This document shows, piece by piece, positions 6,671 to 14,872 of a stretch of DNA of 29,077 nt (the stretch's first letter is position 1; every line of letters begins with the position of its first letter). A program made the position numbers and the translations under genes. A model generated the notes under the pieces. It worked only from the letters and a program-made list of their open reading frames with translations. It had not been told where the DNA came from and made no database searches. This DNA comes from Armatimonadota bacterium (GTDB lineage Bacteria; Armatimonadota; UBA5829): assembly GCA_023474015.1 (NCBI GenBank), contig JAMCYN010000032.1, positions 1-29,077 of the forward strand. Direction: 5' to 3'.

Positions 6671-9600
6671 TTGCCCCTAAATATTCTCACTCGATCAAAC
6701 CGATATAAAAAGTGGTTCAAGTCAGACCAAGGAGTACGGTTACAGACGTTGACCGGCTTTTCTGAGCTACAATTGGATTATATCTACTTCTTCTACGGCC
6801 TGGGGCTCATCCTCGTGGGTGGGGTTTGCTGTGTCTTGCGCAAATCCGATCAGGCGAGGCTCCCATGGGTCTGGCTCGCCCTGTATGGGGCTCTTCAGGG
6901 GCTGAACCAATGGATCGGTCCATTGGAAACAGCGCTTGGACACCCTCCGGTATGCTCTCACTTGCGAATAGTACTCGGCTGCCTGGCCTTCACTTGTCTG
7001 ATTGAATTCGGGCGTCTGGGTCTGATCAGGCTGAGAGGACGCGGGCCGGGGCGATGGATATTCGCGCCGCTGCTCTTGCTTGCTTCCATGGGCCTACTTG
7101 CCGGTTGGTCCGGGCTGAACGCATCCTCGAGATATGTGCTGTGTCTTACGGGCGGCTTGTGGTCGGCTTATGTCTTGTGCCTTGCGTCAAAGAATAGCAC
7201 TGATATTACCCATCGCTCGCTTGTTATCGCAAGCATGGCAATGGGTATCTACGCTGTACTCGGCGCTGCAGTGGTTCCCCCGGCGAACTTCTTTCCCGCG
7301 AATCTGATAAACTACCAGAACTTCTTTAGCCTATTAGGATTTCCATACATCCTGCTCAAGGGTGTATGCGCATTAGTCCTCGGGATAGCAATATGGTTCT
7401 ACTGGCGGTCCACGTGTGCTCTGGAGTCGGAGCGTACCGCCGAACTGCGGACCGGAGCCCAGACGATATCGATTCTGCTGGTCGTGCTGGCGGCCGGTTG
7501 GGTGCTGACCACAATTATCGGGCGCATGGCCAACAGTGAGTTTCGCGCGGCCCTGGGCTGCAGGGCGATGGCGACCGCGGCCGGAATCGATTGTATGACC
7601 ATTGCGAACCTGACAGGCACACCACGGGACGAGTTGAGCCCTGAGTTCAAGCGACTTCGCGGCGCTCTGAAACAGATTCTTCAACCTGATTGTGAGGATC
7701 ATCAACCGGTCGATTCCGTTGACCTACTGGCGGTTCGGCACAATCGGATGGTGTTTCTTATCAACGACGACCCGGATGAGTCGGAGAGTTTCTTGGCCTC
7801 GGGTGATGAATACGAGCCTGCCCGCGACGCATTCGAGACGATTTCCCGGACCGGAGAGGAGTTCGTGCAGGGGCCCATCACGGACAGTAGAGGAACCTGG
7901 CTGATTGCGTCCGCGCCCGTGAAGGACACACGAACAGACCGCGTTGTCGCTGTCCTGCGTATGGGCGTTGACGCGAGCAATTGGACTCATAAATTGGCTG
8001 TGCATCGACTGTTCCCCATCATCGTTACTCTTTTTGCATGCATACTTATCCTGACTTATTCATTCACACTCCAAAATATAAAAGATTCAGCAGCCCGCAT
8101 CGCCTCATCCGAAAGCCGCTATCGCGGTTTCGTGGAAGGCTCGCCAAGCGTGGTGGTGTTCGTGGACAAAGAGGGCTGTATCGAGAGCATCAATCAGGCC
8201 GGACTTACCGGCCTGGGTTGCTCCGAGGCCGATGTCCTGGGTGAACAATTTGTCGATCTGTGGCCGGAATCCGTGCGTCCCATCGCCGAGAACGCCCTGG
8301 CGCTGGTAATGGAGGGGGAACGCTGTTCGTTCGAGACTAACTACCTCCGGTCCGATGGTCGCTCGATCATTTACTACGTCGTCCTGAACCCCATTATGGA
8401 CCAGCAGGGGACCGTTTCGGGATTCGCGGGTATATGGACCGATGTTACCGATAACCGGCACGCGGAGCAGAGAGTCAAGGATAGCCTGCGCTTCCTGCAG
8501 GTGATCCTTGATTCAATACCCGTCCCCGTATTCTATAAGGACACGGATGGGGCCTACCTCGGAATCAACGACGCGTTCGCGGACTTCTTCGGCCTGCCGA
8601 AGGATGAGGTCATCGGAAAAACAGTCTTTGATATCTGTCCGCCCGAGTTGGCCAAAGCATACAGCGAGGTTGACCTGGCCGTGCTCAGCCGCCGCGAAAT
8701 ACAGACCTATGAAAGTCGCCTCGTTCAGGACGGTGGGACCGAGCGCGACATCATAATCTCCAAGGCGGCATTCTCCGACCACGAAGGCAAGCTTGGCGGA
8801 CTGATCGGGACCCTGCTCGACATCACCGAGCGCAAACAGATGGAAGACGCCCTGGCGGTCGAAAAAGAGCGCCTGTCGGTGACCCTTCGTTCCATCGGCG
8901 ACGGTGTGGTCGCCACTGACACCAATGGAAATGTGACCCTGCTCAACAACGTCGCGGAGACTCTGATGGGTTTCACCGAGACGGAGTCACGAGGCAAGCC
9001 CCTCGAAGAAGTGTTCAACATAATCAACGAATTCACCGGAGAGAAGGCCCCGAACCCCGTGGAGAGAGTGCTCAAGACAGGGCAGGCTATCGAGTTGGCA
9101 AATCACATGGCTCTTATCTCGGCGGACGGCACGCAGAGAAGCATTGCCGACAGTTGTGCCCCTATCCGAGACGCCGACGAGAAGCTGATCGGAGTAGTAC
9201 TCGTCTTCCGTGACATTACGGAACAAAAACGCGCGGAAGAAGCTTTGCGCGAAAGCGAGGCCAAGGCGCGAGCCATCATGACCACCGTTAACGACGCATT
9301 GGTCATCATGGATGATAACGGCCTCATTTCCTACTGGAATCCGGCGGCGGAGAAGATTTTTGGTTACAAAAGCGAGGAAGTTAAGGGGCAGGACCTGCAC
9401 CGGCTGATCGTCCCGAAGAGATTCCGCAAAGGTTTCGAGAAAGCATTCGGACATTTTAGGGCAACCGGGCAGGGGGACGCGGTCGGAAAGACCGTGGAGC
9501 TCGCTGCGAATCATAAAGACGGTACGGAGTTTCCCGTTGAGCTCTCGATATCCGCGTTCAAGGTTGACGATCAATGGTTCGCCACGGGAATCGTGCGCGA

Positions 9601-11707
9601 CATCACCGAGCGCAAGCGCGCCGAGGAAGCCTTGCAGGCAAGCGAAGAGCGCTACCGCACGCTGTTCAGCAGCATGAGTGAAGGGTTCGCCCTGTGCGAG
9701 ATTATATGTGATGATAATGGCAGGCCATGCGACTGGCGATATCTGGAAGTAAACCAGGCTTTTGAGCAAAACACGGGCATGAAGGCGGATCAGGTGGTTG
9801 GAGAGAGGGTGCTCGAGGTCTTGCCGAACATAGAGTCTTGTTGGATCGAAACCTACGGCAGAGTTGCCCTAACGGGAGAACCGACCCGCTTTGAGAATCG
9901 CGTCGAGGAACTTGGAAGGGACTTCGAGGTGTTCGCGTTCAGCCCGACCAGAGGGCAATTCGCCGCCCTGTTTGTCGACACGACCGAACGCAAGCGCGCC
10001 GAGGGTGTGATGAAAATCCAGACCTCGGCGATGAACGCCGCGAGTGACCAGATCGTCATCACGGATATTGATGGTACGATCGAGTTCGTCAACCCCGCTT
10101 TTGAAAAGGAAACCGGCTTCAGTTTTACCGAGGTTGTCGGAAAGAACCCACGCATAATGAAATCCGGCAAGCACGACTGTGAATTCTATGACAATCTGTG
10201 GAGGACTGTCCTTGACGGCGAACCCTGGAGCGGCGAGATAACGAACCGCCGCAAGGACGGCACGGTCTACATTGAGGATATGACGATTACTCCGGTCAAG
10301 AACGACGGTGGTGTCATCGAACACTTCGTTGCCGTCAAGCGCAATATTACCCAGAAGAAGGCCTACGAAGAGCAGCTCGACTATCTGGCCTATCACGATC
10401 CGCTTACTGGTCTTCCCAACAGGCTGTTGTTTAGCGACAGACTGACCCAGCGTCTCGCGCACTCACAACGCACTCAGCATCCCGTTGCCGTAATGTTCCT
10501 TGATATAGACCGGTTCAAGCTCATAAATGATACCCTGGGCCACAACATCGGCGACCTGCTGCTGAGGGGGGTGGCCGAGCGCCTCCAGACCTGTGTGCGT
10601 GAGGCCGATACCATCGCGCGGATGGGTGGGGATGAGTTTACCATCATCCTGGCGGATGTCTCGGCGGGCCCCGAGGCTTCGGGAGAGGTCGCGAGAAGAG
10701 TGCTGCGAGCCGTGGCGGCGCCGTTTGTTCTGGAGGAGCACGAACTCTTCGTCACAACGAGCATCGGCATCAGCATCTACCCGACCGACGGTACTGATGT
10801 CGAGACCCTGGTTAAGAATGCCGACACGGCCATGTACAGAGCAAAAGAGAAAGGTCGCAACAACTGGCAGCTCTACACGGAAGCGTTCAACGCCGCCGAT
10901 CTGGAGCGGATGACTCTTGAGCACAGCTTGCGGCGTGCCCTCGAACGCGACGAACTGCTGCTGCACTACCAGCCGCAGGTCGATATCAGGACCGGAGAAA
11001 CGCGCGGAAGCGAGGCCCTGGTCCGCTGGCAGCACCCTGAGTATGGACTGGTCCCGCCCGGCAAGTTCATCTCTTTAGCCGAGGAGACCGGACTTATAGT
11101 CCCCATGAGTAAGTGGATCCTCAAGGCCGCCTGCGCCCGGAACAAGGCGTGGCAGGAAGCCGGTTACTTGCCCATCAGTATCGCGGTCAATATATCCGCG
11201 AAGCACTTCCACGAGGAGGATCTGGCGCGAACTATCGCCAAGGTCCTGGCTGATACGGGCCTCGACCCTCAATACCTGGAGCTCGAGCTCACCGAAAGCG
11301 CCTTGATGCAAAACCCGGAGGTTGCCGTCGACGTGCTAGGCAAGCTGAAGCAAATGGGCGTCAGGATATCCGTGGATGACTTCGGCACGGGCTACTCATC
11401 ATTGAGTTACCTCAAGCGGTTCCCGATAGATGCAGTCAAGATCGATCAATCATTTGTCAGAGACATTACCACGAACCCCGATGATGCCGCCATTGCCGGA
11501 GCTGTCGTCGCGATGGCACACAGCCTGAAGCTGAGGGTTATAGCGGAGGGCGTGGAGACTCTGGAGCAATTGGAGTTCCTGCGCTCGCTCAAGTGCGACG
11601 AGATCCAGGGCTACTTCATCAGCAGGCCCGTCATCGCCGCCGACTTTGTTGGTCACCTCAGCCTGCCTCACGGTCCCTCGGTCAACGCCTTCCGCCCCGC
11701 CGCCTGA
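6671..11707 (+). CDS. Giant membrane sensor with six PAS-like domains, GGDEF and EAL (c-di-GMP cyclase/phosphodiesterase)
   Basis: 1,678 residues. Order: a multi-helix membrane module (about 33-247), TM helix (262-282), extracytoplasmic sensor (283-447), TM helix (447-465), six PAS/PAC units (about 478-1234), GGDEF (1236-1400) and EAL (1414-1664). GGDEF is intact at 1319-1323 with an RxxD inhibitory site at 1310-1313, so cyclase activity under product feedback is expected. EAL is also intact: EALVRW at 1448, NISAKHF, ELTES, DDFGTGYSSL, a conserved K, AEGVET and the final Q, so phosphodiesterase activity is expected too. Which activity dominates cannot be read from sequence. The start is uncertain: TTG 6671 has no ribosome-binding site, while in-frame TTG 6749 follows AAGGAG at a long 14 nt. 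The stop codon lies in a heptamer repeat. Confidence 0.93.
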   Translation: MPLNILTRSNRYKKWFKSDQGVRLQTLTGFSELQLDYIYFFYGLGLILVGGVCCVLRKSDQARLPWVWLALYGALQGLNQWIGPLETALGHPPVCSHLRIVLGCLAFTCLIEFGRLGLIRLRGRGPGRWIFAPLLLLASMGLLAGWSGLNASSRYVLCLTGGLWSAYVLCLASKNSTDITHRSLVIASMAMGIYAVLGAAVVPPANFFPANLINYQNFFSLLGFPYILLKGVCALVLGIAIWFYWRSTCALESERTAELRTGAQTISILLVVLAAGWVLTTIIGRMANSEFRAALGCRAMATAAGIDCMTIANLTGTPRDELSPEFKRLRGALKQILQPDCEDHQPVDSVDLLAVRHNRMVFLINDDPDESESFLASGDEYEPARDAFETISRTGEEFVQGPITDSRGTWLIASAPVKDTRTDRVVAVLRMGVDASNWTHKLAVHRLFPIIVTLFACILILTYSFTLQNIKDSAARIASSESRYRGFVEGSPSVVVFVDKEGCIESINQAGLTGLGCSEADVLGEQFVDLWPESVRPIAENALALVMEGERCSFETNYLRSDGRSIIYYVVLNPIMDQQGTVSGFAGIWTDVTDNRHAEQRVKDSLRFLQVILDSIPVPVFYKDTDGAYLGINDAFADFFGLPKDEVIGKTVFDICPPELAKAYSEVDLAVLSRREIQTYESRLVQDGGTERDIIISKAAFSDHEGKLGGLIGTLLDITERKQMEDALAVEKERLSVTLRSIGDGVVATDTNGNVTLLNNVAETLMGFTETESRGKPLEEVFNIINEFTGEKAPNPVERVLKTGQAIELANHMALISADGTQRSIADSCAPIRDADEKLIGVVLVFRDITEQKRAEEALRESEAKARAIMTTVNDALVIMDDNGLISYWNPAAEKIFGYKSEEVKGQDLHRLIVPKRFRKGFEKAFGHFRATGQGDAVGKTVELAANHKDGTEFPVELSISAFKVDDQWFATGIVRDITERKRAEEALQASEERYRTLFSSMSEGFALCEIICDDNGRPCDWRYLEVNQAFEQNTGMKADQVVGERVLEVLPNIESCWIETYGRVALTGEPTRFENRVEELGRDFEVFAFSPTRGQFAALFVDTTERKRAEGVMKIQTSAMNAASDQIVITDIDGTIEFVNPAFEKETGFSFTEVVGKNPRIMKSGKHDCEFYDNLWRTVLDGEPWSGEITNRRKDGTVYIEDMTITPVKNDGGVIEHFVAVKRNITQKKAYEEQLDYLAYHDPLTGLPNRLLFSDRLTQRLAHSQRTQHPVAVMFLDIDRFKLINDTLGHNIGDLLLRGVAERLQTCVREADTIARMGGDEFTIILADVSAGPEASGEVARRVLRAVAAPFVLEEHELFVTTSIGISIYPTDGTDVETLVKNADTAMYRAKEKGRNNWQLYTEAFNAADLERMTLEHSLRRALERDELLLHYQPQVDIRTGETRGSEALVRWQHPEYGLVPPGKFISLAEETGLIVPMSKWILKAACARNKAWQEAGYLPISIAVNISAKHFHEEDLARTIAKVLADTGLDPQYLELELTESALMQNPEVAVDVLGKLKQMGVRISVDDFGTGYSSLSYLKRFPIDAVKIDQSFVRDITTNPDDAAIAGAVVAMAHSLKLRVIAEGVETLEQLEFLRSLKCDEIQGYFISRPVIAADFVGHLSLPHGPSVNAFRPAA

Positions 11708-11746
11708 CAGTGGTCAGTTGTCAGTTGACAGTTGTCAGTCGGGAGT
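11705..11746 (+). repeat. Heptamer tandem repeat (TGWCAGT)6
   Basis: Six consecutive 7-nt units: TGACAGT, GGTCAGT, TGTCAGT, TGACAGT, TGTCAGT, CGGGAGT. The first unit supplies the TGA stop codon of the GGDEF/EAL gene. The type resembles the short tandemly repeated heptamers (STRR) known from cyanobacteria. Confidence 0.75.
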
Positions 11747-11777
11747 TGGCGTTTGTACTTTCGATGCCCATTTTCGA

Positions 11778-11806
11778 TTGACAGGTCTTCCCCATTGTGC
11801 TATCAT
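11778..11806 (+). promoter_or_regulatory. topA promoter
   Basis: TTGACA (11778-11783), 17-nt spacer, TATCAT (11801-11806). This gives a leader of about 95 nt before topA. Confidence 0.65.
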
Positions 11807-11908
11807 CACTCTCCGTGCCACATTCCCCTTTCAAGATCGCCTCTACTAAGGCATATCAACTATGGGAAAGCATTCTGGCTATTATGCGGAGTAAGGATAA
11901 TTTAAGTA

Positions 11909-14053
11909 ATGGCGAAGTCATTAATCATTGTTGAGTCTCCTGCTAAGACCAAGACTCTAAAGAACTTCCTGGGCGCGGACTATACCATCGAGGCCAGCAT
12001 GGGCCACGTGCGTGATCTTCCGAAGAGTAAACTCGGGGTTGAGATAGAAGACAACTTCAAGCCTCAGTATGTCTCCATACCGGAGCGTAAAGAGGTCCTA
12101 AAAAAACTCAAGGCCGCGGCGAGCAAAGTTGATGTCGTGTACCTCGCCAGCGACCCTGACCGCGAGGGCGAAGCCATCGCATGGCATCTCACGGAGGCCT
12201 TGAAGCTCAGTAAGCCCAAGCGAATTCGATTTAACGAAATCACAAAGAGCGCCGTTCTTGAAAGTCTTCAGAACGCCGAGGACATCAACATCGACCTCGT
12301 CAACGCCCAGCAGGCGCGACGGGTCCTGGACAGGCTCGTGGGCTACAAGCTCAGTCCGCTCCTGTGGCGCAAGATTAAGCGCAACTTGAGCGCGGGCCGC
12401 GTTCAGTCGGTGGCTGTGAGGCTCATTTGCGACCGCGAGCGCGAGATCACCGCGTTCGTTGCCATTGAATACTGGTCGCTGACAGCCACACTCACGCCGA
12501 AGAAAAAAGAGCACCTCTTCGACGCGAAGCTCGTCTCGCGAAACGGCGACAAGCTCGAGATTCACAACCAACAGGAAGCCGACAGCCTCCTCAAGGAGAT
12601 CGAGGGCGCCGAGTATCGGATCAAGAAGGTCAAGAAGAGCGAGAAGAAGCGCAACCCGGCCGTGCCGTTCATCACGAGCACCCTGCAGCAAGAGGCGAGC
12701 CGCAAGCTCAATTTCGGCGCGAAGCGTACGATGATGATCGCCCAGCAGCTCTACGAAGGCGTCGATTTGGGTGAGGCCGGTTCCGTGGGTCTTATCACCT
12801 ATATGCGAACCGACTCCACGCGCGTGGCCAAGGAAGCCCAGGCAGAAGCCCGCGACTACATAGAGAAGAACTATGGCAAGGCATATATGCCCGATACGGC
12901 CCGCCAGGTTTCGCGCAAGGGCGCGCAGGATGCGCACGAGGCCATCCGGCCTACGTCGGTCTTCCGTCACCCGGATGAGATCAAGCGGTATCTGAGCTCC
13001 GACCAGTACCGCCTCTACAGATTGATATGGCAGCGCTTCATGGCCAGCCAGATGTCGCCAGCGGTGTTCGACATGGTATCGGTCGATATCGAGGCCAAGG
13101 GCCTCATCTTCCGAGCCACCGGTTCGACGGTCAAGTTCCAGGGCTTTATGAAGGTCTACACCGAGGGCAAGGACGACGACAAGGTTGTCGCGGACGAAGA
13201 GCAGCCGCCGCTGCCGGCCATGACCGAGGGAGAAATTCTCGATTTGCGAGAGATCACTCCTCGACAGCATTTCACCGAGCCGCCGCCCCGCTTTACCGAG
13301 GCAACCCTCGTACGCACTCTTGAGGAAAAGGGTATCGGCAGGCCGAGCACCTACGCGACCATCATCTCGACCATCCAGGACCGAAAGTATGTGGAGCTTC
13401 GAGAGAAGAAGTTCTATCCGACTGAGCTCGGGTTCATAGTAACCGACCAGCTCGTGAAGCACTTCCCGGTGATTATGGACATCCAATTTACCGCCGGCAT
13501 CGAGACCGAGCTTGACAACGTCGAGGAGGGGAAGCTGGAGTGGGTGAAGCTCCTGAGCCGGTTCTACGAGCCGTTCGAGAAGGACCTCGAGGCAGCGCAG
13601 GAAGGTATGGAGCGGGTCAAGATCGCCCCCAAAGAGAGCGACCAGATCTGCCCCAACTGCGGAAAGAAGATGCTCATCCGCGAGGGCCGGTTCGGCGAGT
13701 TTTTAGGCTGCGCGGGCTATCCCGAGTGCAAGACCACCGCGCCCCTCAGCAAACCCATCGACGTCAAGTGTCCCGCGTGCGGCGAGGGGGACGTTGTGGA
13801 GAAGAAGTCGAAGAAGGGCAAGGTCTTCTATGGGTGTAATCGCTATCCGGAGTGCTCATGGGTCTCGTGGGACAAACCTACGAACAAGGTCTGCCCAAAC
13901 TGCTCCAGCCTGCTCGGCGAGCGGCGGTTCAGGGGTCGGTTGACGGGCTATCGCTGCACGAATCCCGAGTGCGACTATCAAAAATCACGCGGCAAATCCG
14001 ACGAAGCCGAGTCTACTGAAACCCCGCCGTCGGACGAGCAGGCAGTAGCTTAA
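11909..14053 (+). CDS. topA: DNA topoisomerase I
   Basis: A 714-residue type IA topoisomerase that relaxes negative supercoils. The Toprim domain begins LIIVESPAKTKTL and carries the acidic triad in DPDREGEAIAWHL (D82, D84, E86). SAGRVQSVAVRLI and the catalytic tyrosine Y298 in GLITYMRTDS follow. The C terminus has three four-Cys zinc ribbons (CPNCGKK...CAGYPEC, CPACGEG...CNRYPEC, CPNCSSL...CTNPEC), as in full-length bacterial TopA. ATG 11909 is preceded by AAGGA at about 11 nt, and the promoter at 11778-11806 fits. The ends and domain order are normal for the family. Confidence 0.98.
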   Translation: MAKSLIIVESPAKTKTLKNFLGADYTIEASMGHVRDLPKSKLGVEIEDNFKPQYVSIPERKEVLKKLKAAASKVDVVYLASDPDREGEAIAWHLTEALKLSKPKRIRFNEITKSAVLESLQNAEDINIDLVNAQQARRVLDRLVGYKLSPLLWRKIKRNLSAGRVQSVAVRLICDREREITAFVAIEYWSLTATLTPKKKEHLFDAKLVSRNGDKLEIHNQQEADSLLKEIEGAEYRIKKVKKSEKKRNPAVPFITSTLQQEASRKLNFGAKRTMMIAQQLYEGVDLGEAGSVGLITYMRTDSTRVAKEAQAEARDYIEKNYGKAYMPDTARQVSRKGAQDAHEAIRPTSVFRHPDEIKRYLSSDQYRLYRLIWQRFMASQMSPAVFDMVSVDIEAKGLIFRATGSTVKFQGFMKVYTEGKDDDKVVADEEQPPLPAMTEGEILDLREITPRQHFTEPPPRFTEATLVRTLEEKGIGRPSTYATIISTIQDRKYVELREKKFYPTELGFIVTDQLVKHFPVIMDIQFTAGIETELDNVEEGKLEWVKLLSRFYEPFEKDLEAAQEGMERVKIAPKESDQICPNCGKKMLIREGRFGEFLGCAGYPECKTTAPLSKPIDVKCPACGEGDVVEKKSKKGKVFYGCNRYPECSWVSWDKPTNKVCPNCSSLLGERRFRGRLTGYRCTNPECDYQKSRGKSDEAESTETPPSDEQAVA

Positions 14054-14185
14054 GTACAGCCCTGCATAAGCAGGACAAGGATGGGCATACGGTTTCGGCG
14101 GGATAGGATATGTGGGCGAACGGAGTTTTAACCGTCGGTGCAGTGGGAATCCTCCAGTACGCGAACTACCGAGGAGGTGACTCAA

Positions 14186-14368
14186 ATGCCAGTCGATCCT
14201 GTTTGCGGCATGGTCGTGCCGGAGGAACACGCCGCGGTCTGCACGGACTATCGCGGCAAGCACTTCTGTTTCTGCAGCGATGAGTGCAAGGACGAGTTTG
14301 ATTCCGATCCGGAGATGTATACGGTAGAAACTTCGGAGATAAGCTACGAGCAGGAAGAATCCTACTGA
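14186..14368 (+). CDS. YHS-domain protein
   Basis: A 60-residue YHS domain: DPVCGMVV at the start, the YRGKHFCFCSDECKDEF core, and DPEMY at the end. YHS domains bind metal ions through their cysteines and occur in copper or other heavy-metal handling proteins; free-standing copies of this size are common. ATG 14186 has a full GGAGGTGA ribosome-binding site. Upstream in-frame starts lack one. A short CCTGC/GCAGG hairpin lies between it and topA. The metal is unknown. Confidence 0.88.
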   Translation: MPVDPVCGMVVPEEHAAVCTDYRGKHFCFCSDECKDEFDSDPEMYTVETSEISYEQEESY

Positions 14369-14374
14369 AGGAAA

Positions 14375-14468
14375 GGGCATAGGGCATAGGGCATAGGGCA
14401 TAGAAGGGAGTGGTGCAGCATAGAGTGTTCCTTCCCTTCCTATGCCCTATACTCTATGCCCTATGCCC
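14375..14468. repeat. Heptamer repeat hairpin (GGGCATA)4 ... (TATGCCC)4
   Basis: Four exact GGGCATA units at 14375-14402 face four TATGCCC units (one degenerate, TATACTC) at 14441-14468. The arms can form an imperfect stem of about 28 bp, extended by AAGGGAG pairing with CTTCCCTT. It sits between the YHS gene and the tRNA promoter and could stop or shield transcription, though it has no T tract. Confidence 0.7.
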
Positions 14469-14486
14469 TCGTTTGCAAATCGTTGC

Positions 14487-14515
14487 TTGATTCTCGGGTC
14501 CCGGCGTGGTAGAAT
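14487..14515 (+). promoter_or_regulatory. tRNA-Ser promoter
   Basis: TTGATT (14487-14492), 17-nt spacer, TAGAAT (14510-14515). The predicted start is about 5 nt before the mature tRNA 5' end. Confidence 0.6.
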
Positions 14516-14526
14516 ATCACTGACGC

Positions 14527-14618
14527 GGAGAGGTGGCTGAGTGGTCGAAAGCGATCGCCTGCTAAGTGATTACTCGGGTTAAACCGGGTCCCGGGTTCGA
14601 ATCCCGGCCTCTCCGCCA
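14527..14618 (+). tRNA. tRNA-Ser (anticodon GCU)
   Basis: The acceptor stem GGAGAGG pairs with CCTCTCC, followed by discriminator G and an encoded CCA (14616-14618). The anticodon stem ATCGC/GTGAT closes the loop CTGCTAA with anticodon GCT at 14561-14563, which reads AGC and AGU. There is a long variable arm (TACTCGGGTTAAACCGGGT region) typical of a class II tRNA, and a T arm CCGGG-TTCGAAT-CCCGG. Confidence 0.95.
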
Positions 14619-14648
14619 TCTTTATGCCCTTTCTTGATATCAGAATTG

Positions 14649-14673
14649 GCCCTGCCTAAGTGTCAGGCGGGGC
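14649..14673 (+). terminator. Possible terminator hairpin after tRNA-Ser
   Basis: GCCCTGCCT pairs with AGGCGGGGC (9 bp including one T-G) around a 7-nt loop, followed only by GTTTG. The weak T tract makes termination uncertain. Confidence 0.35.
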
Positions 14674-14836
14674 GTTTGCACACAGTTTGCGCTTGTATCT
14701 CCCCGCCAATGTAAGAAGCAGCCTGCTTACATACAAAGACAAGCTAATAGTCCAGCAGCCCGACAAGGCGGGGACTCTCGACATCCATGGCAACGACCTC
14801 GCCAAGAGGCTGTGTTCGAACGCGCCGGTTAACTGA
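14660..14836 (+). pseudogene. Possible C-terminal gene remnant (58 codons)
   Basis: An open frame from GTG 14660 to TGA 14836. Its second half reads like ordinary protein, including KLIVQQPDKAGTLDIHGNDL then AKRLCSNAPVN, and uses GC-rich third positions like neighbouring genes. There is no ribosome-binding site, the first codons fall inside the hairpin at 14649-14673, and the early part (GAFAHSLRL) is less convincing. I read it as the tail of a lost gene left upstream of the sugar operon, or a very small gene. No family was recognised. Confidence 0.3.
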
Positions 14837-14872
14837 TCGGCTCACTTTATCCAGGGAAAGGAACATGAACAG

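Noticed and set aside
12098..13486. Long minus-strand open frame (462 codons) inside topA
   Set aside because: It is a shadow of the topA codon pattern; no ribosome-binding site or recognisable protein.
14375..14468. CRISPR-like array
   Set aside because: Seven-nt units without spacers; it is a simple heptamer repeat in two inverted arms.
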